A DNA stretch of 64,000 nucleotides. Origin: Wolbachia endosymbiont of Ctenocephalides felis wCfeF. Its GTDB lineage: Bacteria; Pseudomonadota; Alphaproteobacteria; Rickettsiales; Anaplasmataceae. The notes below the pieces were generated by a model. It was not told the DNA's origin. It worked only from the letters and a program-made list of their open reading frames with translations, and searched no databases. Both the position numbers and the translations under genes were made by a program. Where the stretch lies: positions 711,150-775,149 of the forward strand of contig CP116767.1 in NCBI GenBank assembly GCA_028571325.1, written 5' to 3'. This document shows positions 1 to 7,510 of this stretch, piece by piece. The first letter of the stretch is position 1. Each line of letters opens with the position of its first letter.

Positions 1-14
1 TCAAAGAGAATCAT
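1..14 (-). CDS. Start of a minus-strand gene cut by the window edge
   Basis: Only an ATG and three further codons (M-I-L-F) lie inside the window, read leftwards from position 14. A strong Shine-Dalgarno AGGAGG sits at 19-24 on the minus strand, four to five bases before the ATG. That site is the sole reason for calling a start here. The product cannot be identified from four residues. Confidence 0.4.
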
Positions 15-177
15 AACACCTCCTAATCGTAGATTTCAGGTTGCTGAGTTTTTATTTTTCTTAATCATAAAAGTTTCAACTAAGATAATAATTATTTTAA
101 TATTTCTCATCAACCGCAAAGTTCTCGTTTTTGAACATCTTAGCTACTACACTCAGTAGATTGGCATTTATTTCGAT

Positions 178-260
178 TTTAAGGGGTGCTACAGACGTTC
201 TTTGGGTATAGATGGTACCAAAACCACCTAAAACCATAGATGGCTTTGAAAACGTATTAA
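178..260 (+). repeat. Dispersed repeat, copy A (flanks replication module)
   Basis: The block AAGGGGTGCTACAGACGTTC followed by a GGTATAGATGGTAC stretch recurs in diverged form at about 371-450 (copy B, same strand) and at about 10015-10090 (copy C, opposite strand). Copies A and C agree at roughly five of six positions over 38 bases. The copies bracket the replication module. They could be phage regulatory sequences, a decayed small element or a remnant of an attachment region. I cannot tell which. Confidence 0.55.
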
Positions 261-370
261 AGACGCATTTATCTAAATTCCCTATAGTTTTAAAAGCCCA
301 TTTGTATCTCCTAATAGAAATTGCTCATGAGCTTCGTTGTGGGTTTCAACATACACCCTTTTATTTGAAT

Positions 371-450
371 TTTAAGGGGTATTACAGACGTTGTTTGAAT
401 AAAATAGTACAAAACTATACCTAACCACAGGTAGCGCTATAAATGCCCTC
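371..450 (+). repeat. Dispersed repeat, copy B
   Basis: This is a second, more diverged copy of the element at 178-260. It shares the TTTTAAGGGGT, TACAGACGTT and ATAGTAC blocks in the same order and spacing. Confidence 0.45.
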
Positions 451-687
451 TAAATCGTTTTAAATGGCTATCGTGTTTTTCACCCCCTTGAAACAACCTC
501 AGAGTTTTTTGGTCCACCACGTTTCCAAAACGCGACAAGTTTTTCTTTTCTTTTTCCCCTTAAGCTTTTTTTAGCTTTTCATAGTTTTACTTTCATAATT
601 TTATTTAGCTTTATATTCATAATTTTATTTTATAATTTTATATTTATTTATATTTATATTTATTTATATTTATTATGTATATATAAT

Positions 688-2983
688 GTTATCTAAGTGA
701 GGAAAGTCACCTCTCCCCACTCGACTTCAAAACCGGACTTGTGACTTTCACCACATCCGGCTTCTCTCTAGGTTGGTGCTTGTCATGCATACTCCTATGT
801 AAATCATCATGGCAGTGCCCATGTAATAAGGATAAATTTTTGATTATATTATTACGTCTATTCCGGTTTTTATGATGTATTTCTAAGATATCATCATTTT
901 TAAACCAGAGCTGACACTCTTCGCACTTACCTCGTTGTAACTTCAATAATTTTATTACTCTTGGTGATTTGCCTGGTACTTTACTTAGACGTTTACCCCA
1001 ATAGATCCAGTCCCCATCGTATGGAGATTTAGTTCCTTTCACTTTGACCTGTCGTTTGATAATATGGTCACTATGTTTAACAAGGTGTATTTCGTTACTT
1101 GTCATAAAGTGCCAATTGTCGTTACCATACTTTTTAAAGTATTTTTTCTTAATCCAGCATTTTCTTTTCTTTGGGTGTCTAAATTTTGCCCATTTCCAGA
1201 TTTTTTTAAACATTACATTGTCAATGAGATTAAATGTTTTACTTGAAACTACAGAGGAGTAATATCGGCTCCATCCCTTAATGATAGGATTAAGTTCCTT
1301 TATCACCGTTTCTTGTGTTGCTCCACGTAATTTTCTAATCTTATGTTTGATGGTAAATGCATGCTGTTTTATAGATTCACGACTTGGTTTGATTAATAAC
1401 TTGTAACCTTTTTTACTACTTCTTGTTAGGTAATGTCTTATTGAAAATCCAAGAAAATCAAATCCTGGTTTATTTCCATTTAAGGTATGGGAAATCTTTG
1501 TTTTTAAAGGTTTTAGTTCTAATCCAATGGTTTTTAACCATTCTTCAATTAGTATCTTTGCTTTAAAAAGGATTTCCTCATTCTCATGTATAACAACAAA
1601 ATCGTCAGCATAGAAAATTATACTGATAGATTGTTGTGCCTGTTGTTGCGTTATCGTACCATACTTTCCCCTTTTATATAGAAGAAGTTCACTTTTTAAT
1701 GTTTCTTTAATATATTGTTCCAGGCCGTGTAATGCTATACAAGCCAGTAGTGGAGAAATAGTTCCTCCTTGAATTGTACCGCTTTTAGTCGGCTGGAAAG
1801 TTCTATTTTCTATTACACCTGCTTTCAACCATCCTTTTATAATTTTTCTTAGTGTTGGTGTGGTATTAAGTTTTTCAAGCAATGCATAGTGTTTAATATT
1901 ATCGAAACACCCAGAAATATCTGCATCTAAACAGTATGCTGTTTTCTGTTTGAGTGTACCAAATATGGCTCCAATAGCATCATGACATGACCTACCAGGT
2001 CTAAAACCATATGTGTTTGGTTCGAATTTTGCCTCCCATTCTGGTTCTAGCGCCATTTTAACAAGTGTTTGTTTTGCTCGGCACGATATAGTGGGAATAC
2101 CAAGGGGACGATGTTCCGATGGTTTTCCAGGTTTTGGAATCCAGATGCGTCTTGATGGTTTTGCTTTTTCTCTTAAATCCATAGAGTGTGCTAATTGCAT
2201 TCTTTCTTTTTGGTTGAGATTGGCTTTTCCGTCAATACCTGCAGTCTTTTTTCCTCTATTGTCCTGTGTTACTCTTCTAACCGCTAGCGTTCTTGCACTT
2301 GTAGTTTTGAGTAATAATCTCTGGAGATTACGCACCCTTTTGATATCATTACATTTAGAAGCTCGGTAAATTCGTTTTTGTAGCTTAAATGAAGATTTCT
2401 CCAGCTTGCGCCAGGGAATTTCATTCCATTCATACCTAACATTTTGTTGGCTCATAACATATTGACCACCACTTACAACTTTACCTTCCAAACTACAGTG
2501 TCTACGTCTGCATATCCTAAACATTACTTTAGGCATTAGCTTCTTAGACAATCCTTCCAACATAAATGCTTGCGGCTGGCTACCTGCTTATATTCAAATG
2601 AATACGAGAGCATTTACATGGTTACCCCGTTCCATGATTTTGTTTCTTGTTAGACTTAGATCCCTACTATTTACCGGAAGCTGAGGACATCTATAATTAA
2701 GGGTAAACAACCTTAACTACTCTTTTGCTTCATACCTTTTGGTCTATGCGTAATCAACCTTATTTCGCATATTAATATTTACGATAATTCAAACGTAGAT
2801 TTTTCTCATAATCATATCTAACTCTGTTCACGGGGATTTGCTATAAGGCTTAGCATTACCCGTTTTTATCTCATGCTTGCACCTCAAAGGTTGCCAATCT
2901 TTGAAATGTGAGACATACATTATCCCCGATGTCTGGGGAAGATGGAATTTAACCATCACAAAATCACGACTTTCGGGTCGCAC
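688..2983 (-). mobile_element. Group II intron 1, complete
   Basis: On the minus strand the element begins at 2983 with GTGCGACCCGAAAG, the conserved 5' end of bacterial group II introns. It ends near 688 after a domain V hairpin (GAAAGTC core, GCCGGATGT arm, about 725-770) and a domain VI-like hairpin followed by ATAAC. About 470 bases of structured RNA (domains I-III) precede the maturase gene. Unusually, domain V overlaps the last codons of the maturase. The host sequence is non-coding and AT-rich on both sides, so no gene appears to be interrupted. The exact 3' base is inferred from the AY rule. Confidence 0.8.
707..2455 (-). CDS. ltrA: Group II intron reverse transcriptase/maturase with HNH endonuclease
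   Basis: The protein carries out splicing and retrohoming of intron 1. An N-terminal RT-0/RT-1 region contains AGIDG, followed by the palm motifs YGFRPGRSCHDA, DISGCFDNI, QGGTISPLLA and the catalytic YADDF. Next come a maturase X domain (NPIIKGWSRYY) and a C-terminal HNH endonuclease with CEECQ, EIHHKN and HGHCHDDLH. All catalytic motifs look intact, so it could be active. The open frame extends to 2563, but I prefer the ATG at 2453-2455 (MSQQNVRYEW), where RT homology plausibly begins. The C-terminal codons are shared with intron domain V. It is convergent to nothing nearby and is flanked by AT-rich DNA. Confidence 0.93.
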   Translation of the reverse strand: MSQQNVRYEWNEIPWRKLEKSSFKLQKRIYRASKCNDIKRVRNLQRLLLKTTSARTLAVRRVTQDNRGKKTAGIDGKANLNQKERMQLAHSMDLREKAKPSRRIWIPKPGKPSEHRPLGIPTISCRAKQTLVKMALEPEWEAKFEPNTYGFRPGRSCHDAIGAIFGTLKQKTAYCLDADISGCFDNIKHYALLEKLNTTPTLRKIIKGWLKAGVIENRTFQPTKSGTIQGGTISPLLACIALHGLEQYIKETLKSELLLYKRGKYGTITQQQAQQSISIIFYADDFVVIHENEEILFKAKILIEEWLKTIGLELKPLKTKISHTLNGNKPGFDFLGFSIRHYLTRSSKKGYKLLIKPSRESIKQHAFTIKHKIRKLRGATQETVIKELNPIIKGWSRYYSSVVSSKTFNLIDNVMFKKIWKWAKFRHPKKRKCWIKKKYFKKYGNDNWHFMTSNEIHLVKHSDHIIKRQVKVKGTKSPYDGDWIYWGKRLSKVPGKSPRVIKLLKLQRGKCEECQLWFKNDDILEIHHKNRNRRNNIIKNLSLLHGHCHDDLHRSMHDKHQPREKPDVVKVTSPVLKSSGER

Positions 2984-3514
2984 ATTTACATATATTATAT
3001 AAATATATAAGATTTCGGAAATTGGAAATCAGCCAGACTGGCGGGTTTCAGCCCTTTCCAATTTTTGAAATTTTAAAAAATGGAAATGCAAGATTTTTGC
3101 ACATAGGATAATCAAAAAACACAGAATTTCAATACTTTAGCTGTAGTATATTTTACGTTTCCAAGTTTGGGTGATTTGCTGGAAATTGCGAGATCTTGAA
3201 AATCCGGAAATCACATTTTGGCAGTTATTTCTCATCTGTTAGACGCATGAAAGTGCACTGCAAAACTTATTAATAAATTTAGAATTTTCTTATTTATAAC
3301 AAGCAAATCTCCTGTCCTATAATTAGCCTGTCTTATTTAATTCTAGAGATGTCTTATTCTGTTTATTAATAAAGTCATGATTGTCTTATTTTATATTATT
3401 AATAAAGTCATGATTGTCTTATTTTATTTTTCATAATAAACAGATCGGCCTTATTTAAACTTTGCGCAGTGTCAGGCAAATACTTAGTAAAAAGCTTTTA
3501 TTATCGAGGTTTTT
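2984..3514. other. Non-coding region upstream of the phage sigma-like gene
   Basis: No gene is visible. The stretch holds short AT-rich segments, a GGAAATTGGAAATC-type imperfect repeat region (about 3015-3215) and an iteron-like direct repeat at 3365-3427. It probably contains the promoter and regulatory sites of the early phage region. Confidence 0.6.
3365..3427 (+). repeat. Iteron-like 33-base direct repeat
   Basis: Two copies of a 30-base unit containing AATAAAGTCATGATTGTC start at 3365 and 3398, identical by eye. A decayed third unit, sharing the GTCTTATT block, lies at about 3330-3364. Each unit contains TCATGA. Location just before the sigma-like and replication genes suggests a binding site for a phage initiator or repressor, or an origin. 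This is inference from position only. Confidence 0.55.
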
Positions 3515-4000
3515 ATGCAATCTAGAAATTCTTTCTTAGGTGTTGATCCTGTAGTTGTTAAATACATAAGATATTATGCTAACTATCTTAATCGTACTGG
3601 CTATTTTACTCATGGAAGTCTTGAAGATATAGAATTAGAACTTTTTTGCGAGGTTTGGCCTTATCTTAATCAGTACGATGAAACAAGAAGTAGTTTTAAT
3701 ACTTTTGTTGCTAATTTAACTAAGTGTCGTGCTCTTAATCTTTTGCGTAATCAACTGTGCGCTAAACGTCAGGTTAACTTCATTATTGATGATGACATAC
3801 CCGATTGTAGATGTTTTGAAAGTGATATGATGGTACACATTGATGTAGATAATATAATTTCAAAACTACCAAAGTCTCATAGCGATTTATGTGAGCTACT
3901 TAAGGTTTTCACTATCACTGAAGTCTCCAAAATAACAGGTATACCAAAAACCACTATCTACAACATTTTAAGGCAAATACGGGATAGGTTTTATTACTAA
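3515..4000 (+). CDS. Phage-encoded sigma-70-like (ECF-type) factor
   Basis: This 161-residue protein has the layout of a minimal sigma factor. A region-2-like helical part (residues about 15-90, with DIELELFCEVWPYLNQYD and SSFNTFVANLTKCRALNLLR) is followed by a region-4-like helix-turn-helix at the C-terminus (ITEVSKITGIPKTTIYNIL, about 131-150). A Shine-Dalgarno GAGG precedes the ATG. It is the first gene of the phage early region and lies immediately upstream of a promoter-like element that is repeated before the tail-fibre genes, so it may direct RNA polymerase to phage promoters. It could instead be a simple HTH regulator, because the similarity is at the level of fold and motifs. Confidence 0.7.
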   Translation: MQSRNSFLGVDPVVVKYIRYYANYLNRTGYFTHGSLEDIELELFCEVWPYLNQYDETRSSFNTFVANLTKCRALNLLRNQLCAKRQVNFIIDDDIPDCRCFESDMMVHIDVDNIISKLPKSHSDLCELLKVFTITEVSKITGIPKTTIYNILRQIRDRFYY

Positions 4001-4024
4001 AACGATATAACTTTTTTTTACAAA

Positions 4025-4060
4025 TTTTGGACGAATTGCATGGGTCACCGTGTATATATA
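4025..4060 (+). promoter_or_regulatory. Phage promoter-like element, copy 1
   Basis: GGACGAA at 4029-4035, then 11 bases, then ACCGTGTATATATA at 4047-4060. The same arrangement (10-base gap) is found at 11257-11287, upstream of the tail-fibre module. The element ends about 31 bases before the start codon of the first replication gene. Conservation of both boxes and their spacing between otherwise unrelated leaders suggests a promoter. The specificity factor is unknown, but a sigma-like gene is encoded immediately upstream. Confidence 0.6.
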
Positions 4061-4091
4061 TCCGGGTGACAAAAAACCAGGAGAAAAACAA

Positions 4092-4877
4092 ATGAGTCTT
4101 AAAATTTTAAGCAGAGAAGACAGATTAAAAACAATTACAGGCATAACAGTGGTAGTAGCTGGTGTTGCTGGTATTGGTAAAACTAGGTTACTTACAACGA
4201 TAGATAAACCAACATTTTGTTTTGATCTCGAAAATGGTCTTACCTCTGTTACGGATTGGAAGGGAGAGTCCAGTAAGATTAAAACTTGGAATAGCCTACG
4301 CGATGTAGCTTGTCTTATTGGTGGACCTGACCCTGCAGTTGGAGCTGATCAACCGTATAGTCAAAAACACTATGAATATGCACTTGATAAAGAGAAAGAC
4401 GCTGCTCAAAAACTTTCTCATTGTCAGTGCATTTTCTTTGACACCCTAACAGCCGCTGCAAGGCTATGTTTAAAATGGGTAAGGTTACAAAAAGTGAATG
4501 AGTGGTCAGTATTCGCCAAATTTGGTGATGAGATGATAGATTGGTTAATCCAACTCCAGCAAATAAAAGACAAGGACATTATCTTCACTGCTGGTTTTGA
4601 AAAATCTCTAGATGAATTTCAGCGCCCAATTTGGGGTATACAGTGTTCAGGTAACAAAACCCCTAACGCAATTCCAGGAATTGTTGATGAAGTAATCAGC
4701 ATGGTTGGAATTAAGAAAGATGATGGTACAGAAGTACGTTCATTTGTTTGTCAGACTCTTAACCCCTGGGGATACCCAGCTAAAGATCGAAGTGGTTGTC
4801 TTAATATGGTTGAAGAGCCGGATCTAGGCAAATTACTTGAGAAAATCAAAGCAAAAACTTTGGCACCCGCTGCCTAA
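4092..4877 (+). CDS. Phage P-loop NTPase (RecA/AAA-like nucleotide-binding protein)
   Basis: This 261-residue protein has a Walker A motif GVAGIGKT near its N-terminus and a Walker-B-like strand CIFFDTLT, followed by sensor-like segments. It resembles phage-encoded NTP-binding proteins found beside single-strand-binding and recombination genes. I chose the ATG at 4092, preceded by AGGAGA, rather than the upstream in-frame start at 4050, because 4050 lies inside the promoter-like element. It opens a five-gene plus-strand run that continues to 9623. A role in phage DNA replication or recombination is inferred from neighbours. Substrate and partners are unknown. Confidence 0.75.
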   Translation: MSLKILSREDRLKTITGITVVVAGVAGIGKTRLLTTIDKPTFCFDLENGLTSVTDWKGESSKIKTWNSLRDVACLIGGPDPAVGADQPYSQKHYEYALDKEKDAAQKLSHCQCIFFDTLTAAARLCLKWVRLQKVNEWSVFAKFGDEMIDWLIQLQQIKDKDIIFTAGFEKSLDEFQRPIWGIQCSGNKTPNAIPGIVDEVISMVGIKKDDGTEVRSFVCQTLNPWGYPAKDRSGCLNMVEEPDLGKLLEKIKAKTLAPAA

Positions 4878-4907
4878 TTAAAAATAGGAGGATATTTATG
4901 CATACCA

Positions 4908-5726
4908 TTGTTGCTATGGAAAAAAAAAGTTCCTTTTTTCAGTGTAGAAGAGTATTTAAATAACAAAGCACCAATCCCGGAAGATCTCATCTACCCGAGG
5001 ATATTAACCCCTAGAGGTTTATTGATATTTGGTGGTCCACCTAAAATAGGCAAAAGTGATTTTCTAATCTCGTGGCTCATGCACATGGCAGCAGGAGTTT
5101 CGTTTCTTGGTATGACGCCAAGTAAACCTATGAAAGTTTTCTGCCTGCAGACTGAAATTGACGAACCATATTTAATAGAGCGTCTACAGGAGTTAAAACT
5201 CGATAAAGAATCTCTTGACGTTGGTGCGAGCAACTTCATGATCACGCCAAGAGTACAATTATCGCTTAGTAACAGAGAGATAGATGAAATAAAGCATTCT
5301 TTGGAGGAAAAAAGCTTCAAGCCTGACATCATTGCTATCGATCCTCTACGCAATATCTTCAATTTAGGCAATGAGAACGATAACAGTGCTATGTTGTTCT
5401 TTCTACAAAAAACACTCGAAAAATTCAGAAGTGTTATCAATCCAGATTCAGGAATGATCATCACCCATCACACAAAAAAGTTATCCAAAGCGATGTTAAA
5501 AGAAGATCCATTTCAAGGGTTAAGTGGTGCTGGATCTTTAAGGGGATTCTACAGTACAGGCATGGTTATGTTTCGGGAAGAAGAGGAGAAAAGTGAAAAA
5601 GAGAAGAAAAATGAAAAAGAGAAAAAGAAACCTCCATGTCAAATAGCCTTTGAGTTACGTAATGGAAAAGATGTCCTGCACAAGACTGTCGACAAGGTCG
5701 ATGGTTACTGGCAGTTCATACATTAA
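4908..5726 (+). CDS. RepA-like hexameric helicase ATPase, paralogue 1
   Basis: The protein is a RecA-fold ATPase of the RepA/AAA_25 type: Walker A GPPKIGKS (about residues 43-50), Walker B DIIAIDPL and a sensor HHTKK. A Lys/Glu-rich linker (about 222-240) comes before the C-terminal strand region. Two more paralogues follow, and the three share the LISWLMHMAAG and FQGLSGA-type blocks. The start is problematic. The good Shine-Dalgarno (AGGAGG, 4887-4892) serves an ATG at 4898 in another frame, which would join this frame if the run of nine A at 4920-4928 were eight. The listed start is TTG at 4908. Probably a replicative helicase or ATPase of the phage. Confidence 0.8.
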   Translation: MLLWKKKVPFFSVEEYLNNKAPIPEDLIYPRILTPRGLLIFGGPPKIGKSDFLISWLMHMAAGVSFLGMTPSKPMKVFCLQTEIDEPYLIERLQELKLDKESLDVGASNFMITPRVQLSLSNREIDEIKHSLEEKSFKPDIIAIDPLRNIFNLGNENDNSAMLFFLQKTLEKFRSVINPDSGMIITHHTKKLSKAMLKEDPFQGLSGAGSLRGFYSTGMVMFREEEEKSEKEKKNEKEKKKPPCQIAFELRNGKDVLHKTVDKVDGYWQFIH

Positions 5727-5746
5727 TAAATTTATAGGAGACAATT

Positions 5747-6247
5747 ATGTTATCAGATTTTTTCACTGATTTTAACACGGCAAAATTGCAAAGTAATTTA
5801 ATACCAAGAGGTACAACAGTAAAAGTCAAAATGGCCATCAAACCTGGTGGTTATGAAGATTGGTACACTAAAAGCTATGCTACTGGCAGCATCTATTTAA
5901 ACGCTGAATTTACCGTGGTTGAAGGGCCATATGCAAAGCAAAAGATTTATCAAGCAATTGGGATAAAAAGCGGTAAAGCAAACGTTGAAAGAGAAGATGT
6001 CTGGAGAGAGATGGGTCGCTCTATGATTCGAAGTATTTTAGAGTCAGCACGCGATATTCATCCACATGACAATTCGGAAAAGGCGGTACTTGGCCGTAAG
6101 CTGAACTCTATTGCCGATTTAAATGGGTTAGAATTCAGAGCAAGGGTAGGTATTGAAACTGACCGCTATGGAGAAAAAAACAAGATTGCCGCAGTTATTA
6201 CTCCAGAGCAGCGTCAAAATACTGAAGTTGATTGGGTACCATTTTGA
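5747..6247 (+). CDS. Putative phage single-strand-DNA-binding protein
   Basis: This 166-residue protein follows AGGAGA with good spacing. It is predicted mostly beta in its first two thirds and ends in VDWVPF. Such an acidic-hydrophobic tip resembles the C-terminal tail of SSB-type proteins, which recruits replication partners. It sits between two RepA-like ATPase genes, as SSB or annealing proteins (DUF669-like) often do in phage replication clusters. The call rests on tail and context, not on a recognised domain. Its TGA overlaps the TTG start of the next gene, so translation is probably coupled. Confidence 0.5.
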   Translation: MLSDFFTDFNTAKLQSNLIPRGTTVKVKMAIKPGGYEDWYTKSYATGSIYLNAEFTVVEGPYAKQKIYQAIGIKSGKANVEREDVWREMGRSMIRSILESARDIHPHDNSEKAVLGRKLNSIADLNGLEFRARVGIETDRYGEKNKIAAVITPEQRQNTEVDWVPF

Positions 6248-7476
6248 AGTACAACGAGGAAAAGCTCTGGATTGCTGTCATTGAGAGGGCCATTCAAGAT
6301 GCAGTAGGAAAAAATGCAGAGCTAAAAAAAGAGGCAATTAAATGGTTTTATTCGAATGATTTTGAAACTGTTTGTGAGCTGGCTAATCTCAGCTCTCGAC
6401 GTATGAAAAACATGTTATTAGGTTATGGAGGCCTTATGTCTAAAATGGAAACAAATGCATTATTAGTTGATAACATCAAGGAATGTGTGTCTTATCTCAT
6501 TCCAGGTGGTAAGTTTTATAAAGAGAAGACTTATGTTGGCAGCTTGAATGGAGATACTATTACGGTTAAAATAGTAGGCAAAAAAGCTGGTAATTGGCGT
6601 AATTTTACCCAAGGAATTAGTGGTGACATTATTGATCTGTGGACTTTAATTAAAGGTGACGTAAATTCTGCAAAAGAGTGGTTGAGTAAGAAACCACAAG
6701 AAAAAACGCAGAAAAAGGGGGAAACAAAAGCACTTTCTTTAAGACAATATTTGAATGATCAATCTCCGCTGCCAAAAGATGTCGTAGGTCCAAGAATTCT
6801 AACACCAGGTGGGCTTTTAGTTATAGGTGGTACTCCAAAGGTAGGAAAAAGTAGTTTTTTACTTTCTCTGTTAATACATATGGCAGCCGGGATACCGTTT
6901 CTTAATATGAAATCTGCAAGGCCACTAAAGATACTCTACCTACAGGACGAAATGGAGTGTGGCGACATGAGGGGGCGTTTACAGCAACTCAAAATCAGCC
7001 AAAAGGTTATAGATTTAACGAAAGAAAACTTGGTTATTGCTTCAGAAACAAAAATAACATTGAATGACGCGGGAGTAGAGAGAATCAAAGATATTATCAT
7101 GAAAAAATTTGGGACAAAGATGATAGATCTTATTGCAATAGACTCCCTTACAACACATTTTATAACGCTGTCTTCCTTGCAAAATGGAATTGAGAAGTTA
7201 CGTTCTGCAACCAGCCCAGCAGTAGGAATAATCATAACACGCCACACTAAGAAAGTATCCACATCTGCACTGGAACAAAACCCATTTCAGGCTTTGATTG
7301 GAGCTAATGCGCTGAGAAGCTATTATACAGCAGGTATAGTAATATTGCAACCTAATAGACACGAGGACACCCTGCATGTAGTGTATGAACTTAGAAATAG
7401 AAGGCCCATACCTAAAAAACTTGTTAGCAGGACCGACGGATGTTGGAAAGCCTCTAACGTTGTAAATATAGCATAG
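6244..7476 (+). CDS. RepA-like ATPase with primase-like N-terminus, paralogue 2
   Basis: The 410-residue protein has three parts. Residues about 1-65 form a small helical domain (IERAIQDAVGKN to LANLSSRRMKNML). Residues about 75-140 resemble the CHC2-type primase N-terminus (NIKECVSYLIPGGKF, then NFTQGISGDIIDLWTLIKG) but lack zinc cysteines. Residues about 165-400 are a RepA-type ATPase with Walker A GTPKVGKS, Walker B LIAIDSL and RHTKK. TTG at 6244 forms an overlap with the previous stop; an upstream in-frame TTG at 6232 is possible. It has no Toprim domain, unlike paralogue 3. Likely part of the phage replication complex. Confidence 0.78.
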   Translation: MKYNEEKLWIAVIERAIQDAVGKNAELKKEAIKWFYSNDFETVCELANLSSRRMKNMLLGYGGLMSKMETNALLVDNIKECVSYLIPGGKFYKEKTYVGSLNGDTITVKIVGKKAGNWRNFTQGISGDIIDLWTLIKGDVNSAKEWLSKKPQEKTQKKGETKALSLRQYLNDQSPLPKDVVGPRILTPGGLLVIGGTPKVGKSSFLLSLLIHMAAGIPFLNMKSARPLKILYLQDEMECGDMRGRLQQLKISQKVIDLTKENLVIASETKITLNDAGVERIKDIIMKKFGTKMIDLIAIDSLTTHFITLSSLQNGIEKLRSATSPAVGIIITRHTKKVSTSALEQNPFQALIGANALRSYYTAGIVILQPNRHEDTLHVVYELRNRRPIPKKLVSRTDGCWKASNVVNIA

Positions 7477-7510
7477 TAAAACTTTAAAGCTAAATTTTGA
7501 AGGAGTTTTT

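Larger units (their letters stand above)
15..687. other. AT-rich non-coding stretch with two diverged repeat copies
   Basis: No convincing gene is seen. An open frame at 212-424 lacks a ribosome site and runs through repeated DNA, so I do not call it. Two diverged copies of a repeat starting AAGGGGTGCTACAGACGTTC begin at about 181 and 373. A third copy lies inverted near 10015-10090. From about 540 to 690 the sequence is almost pure A/T with short ATTTATAT repeats and forms the 3' flank of the group II intron. Confidence 0.6.

Noticed and set aside
212..424. 70-codon frame near the left edge
   Set aside because: It runs through the dispersed repeat copies and lacks a ribosome site.
1044..2369. 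Plus-strand open frames opposite intron 1 maturase
   Set aside because: They are antisense to a clearly coding RT gene and show no domain or ribosome site.
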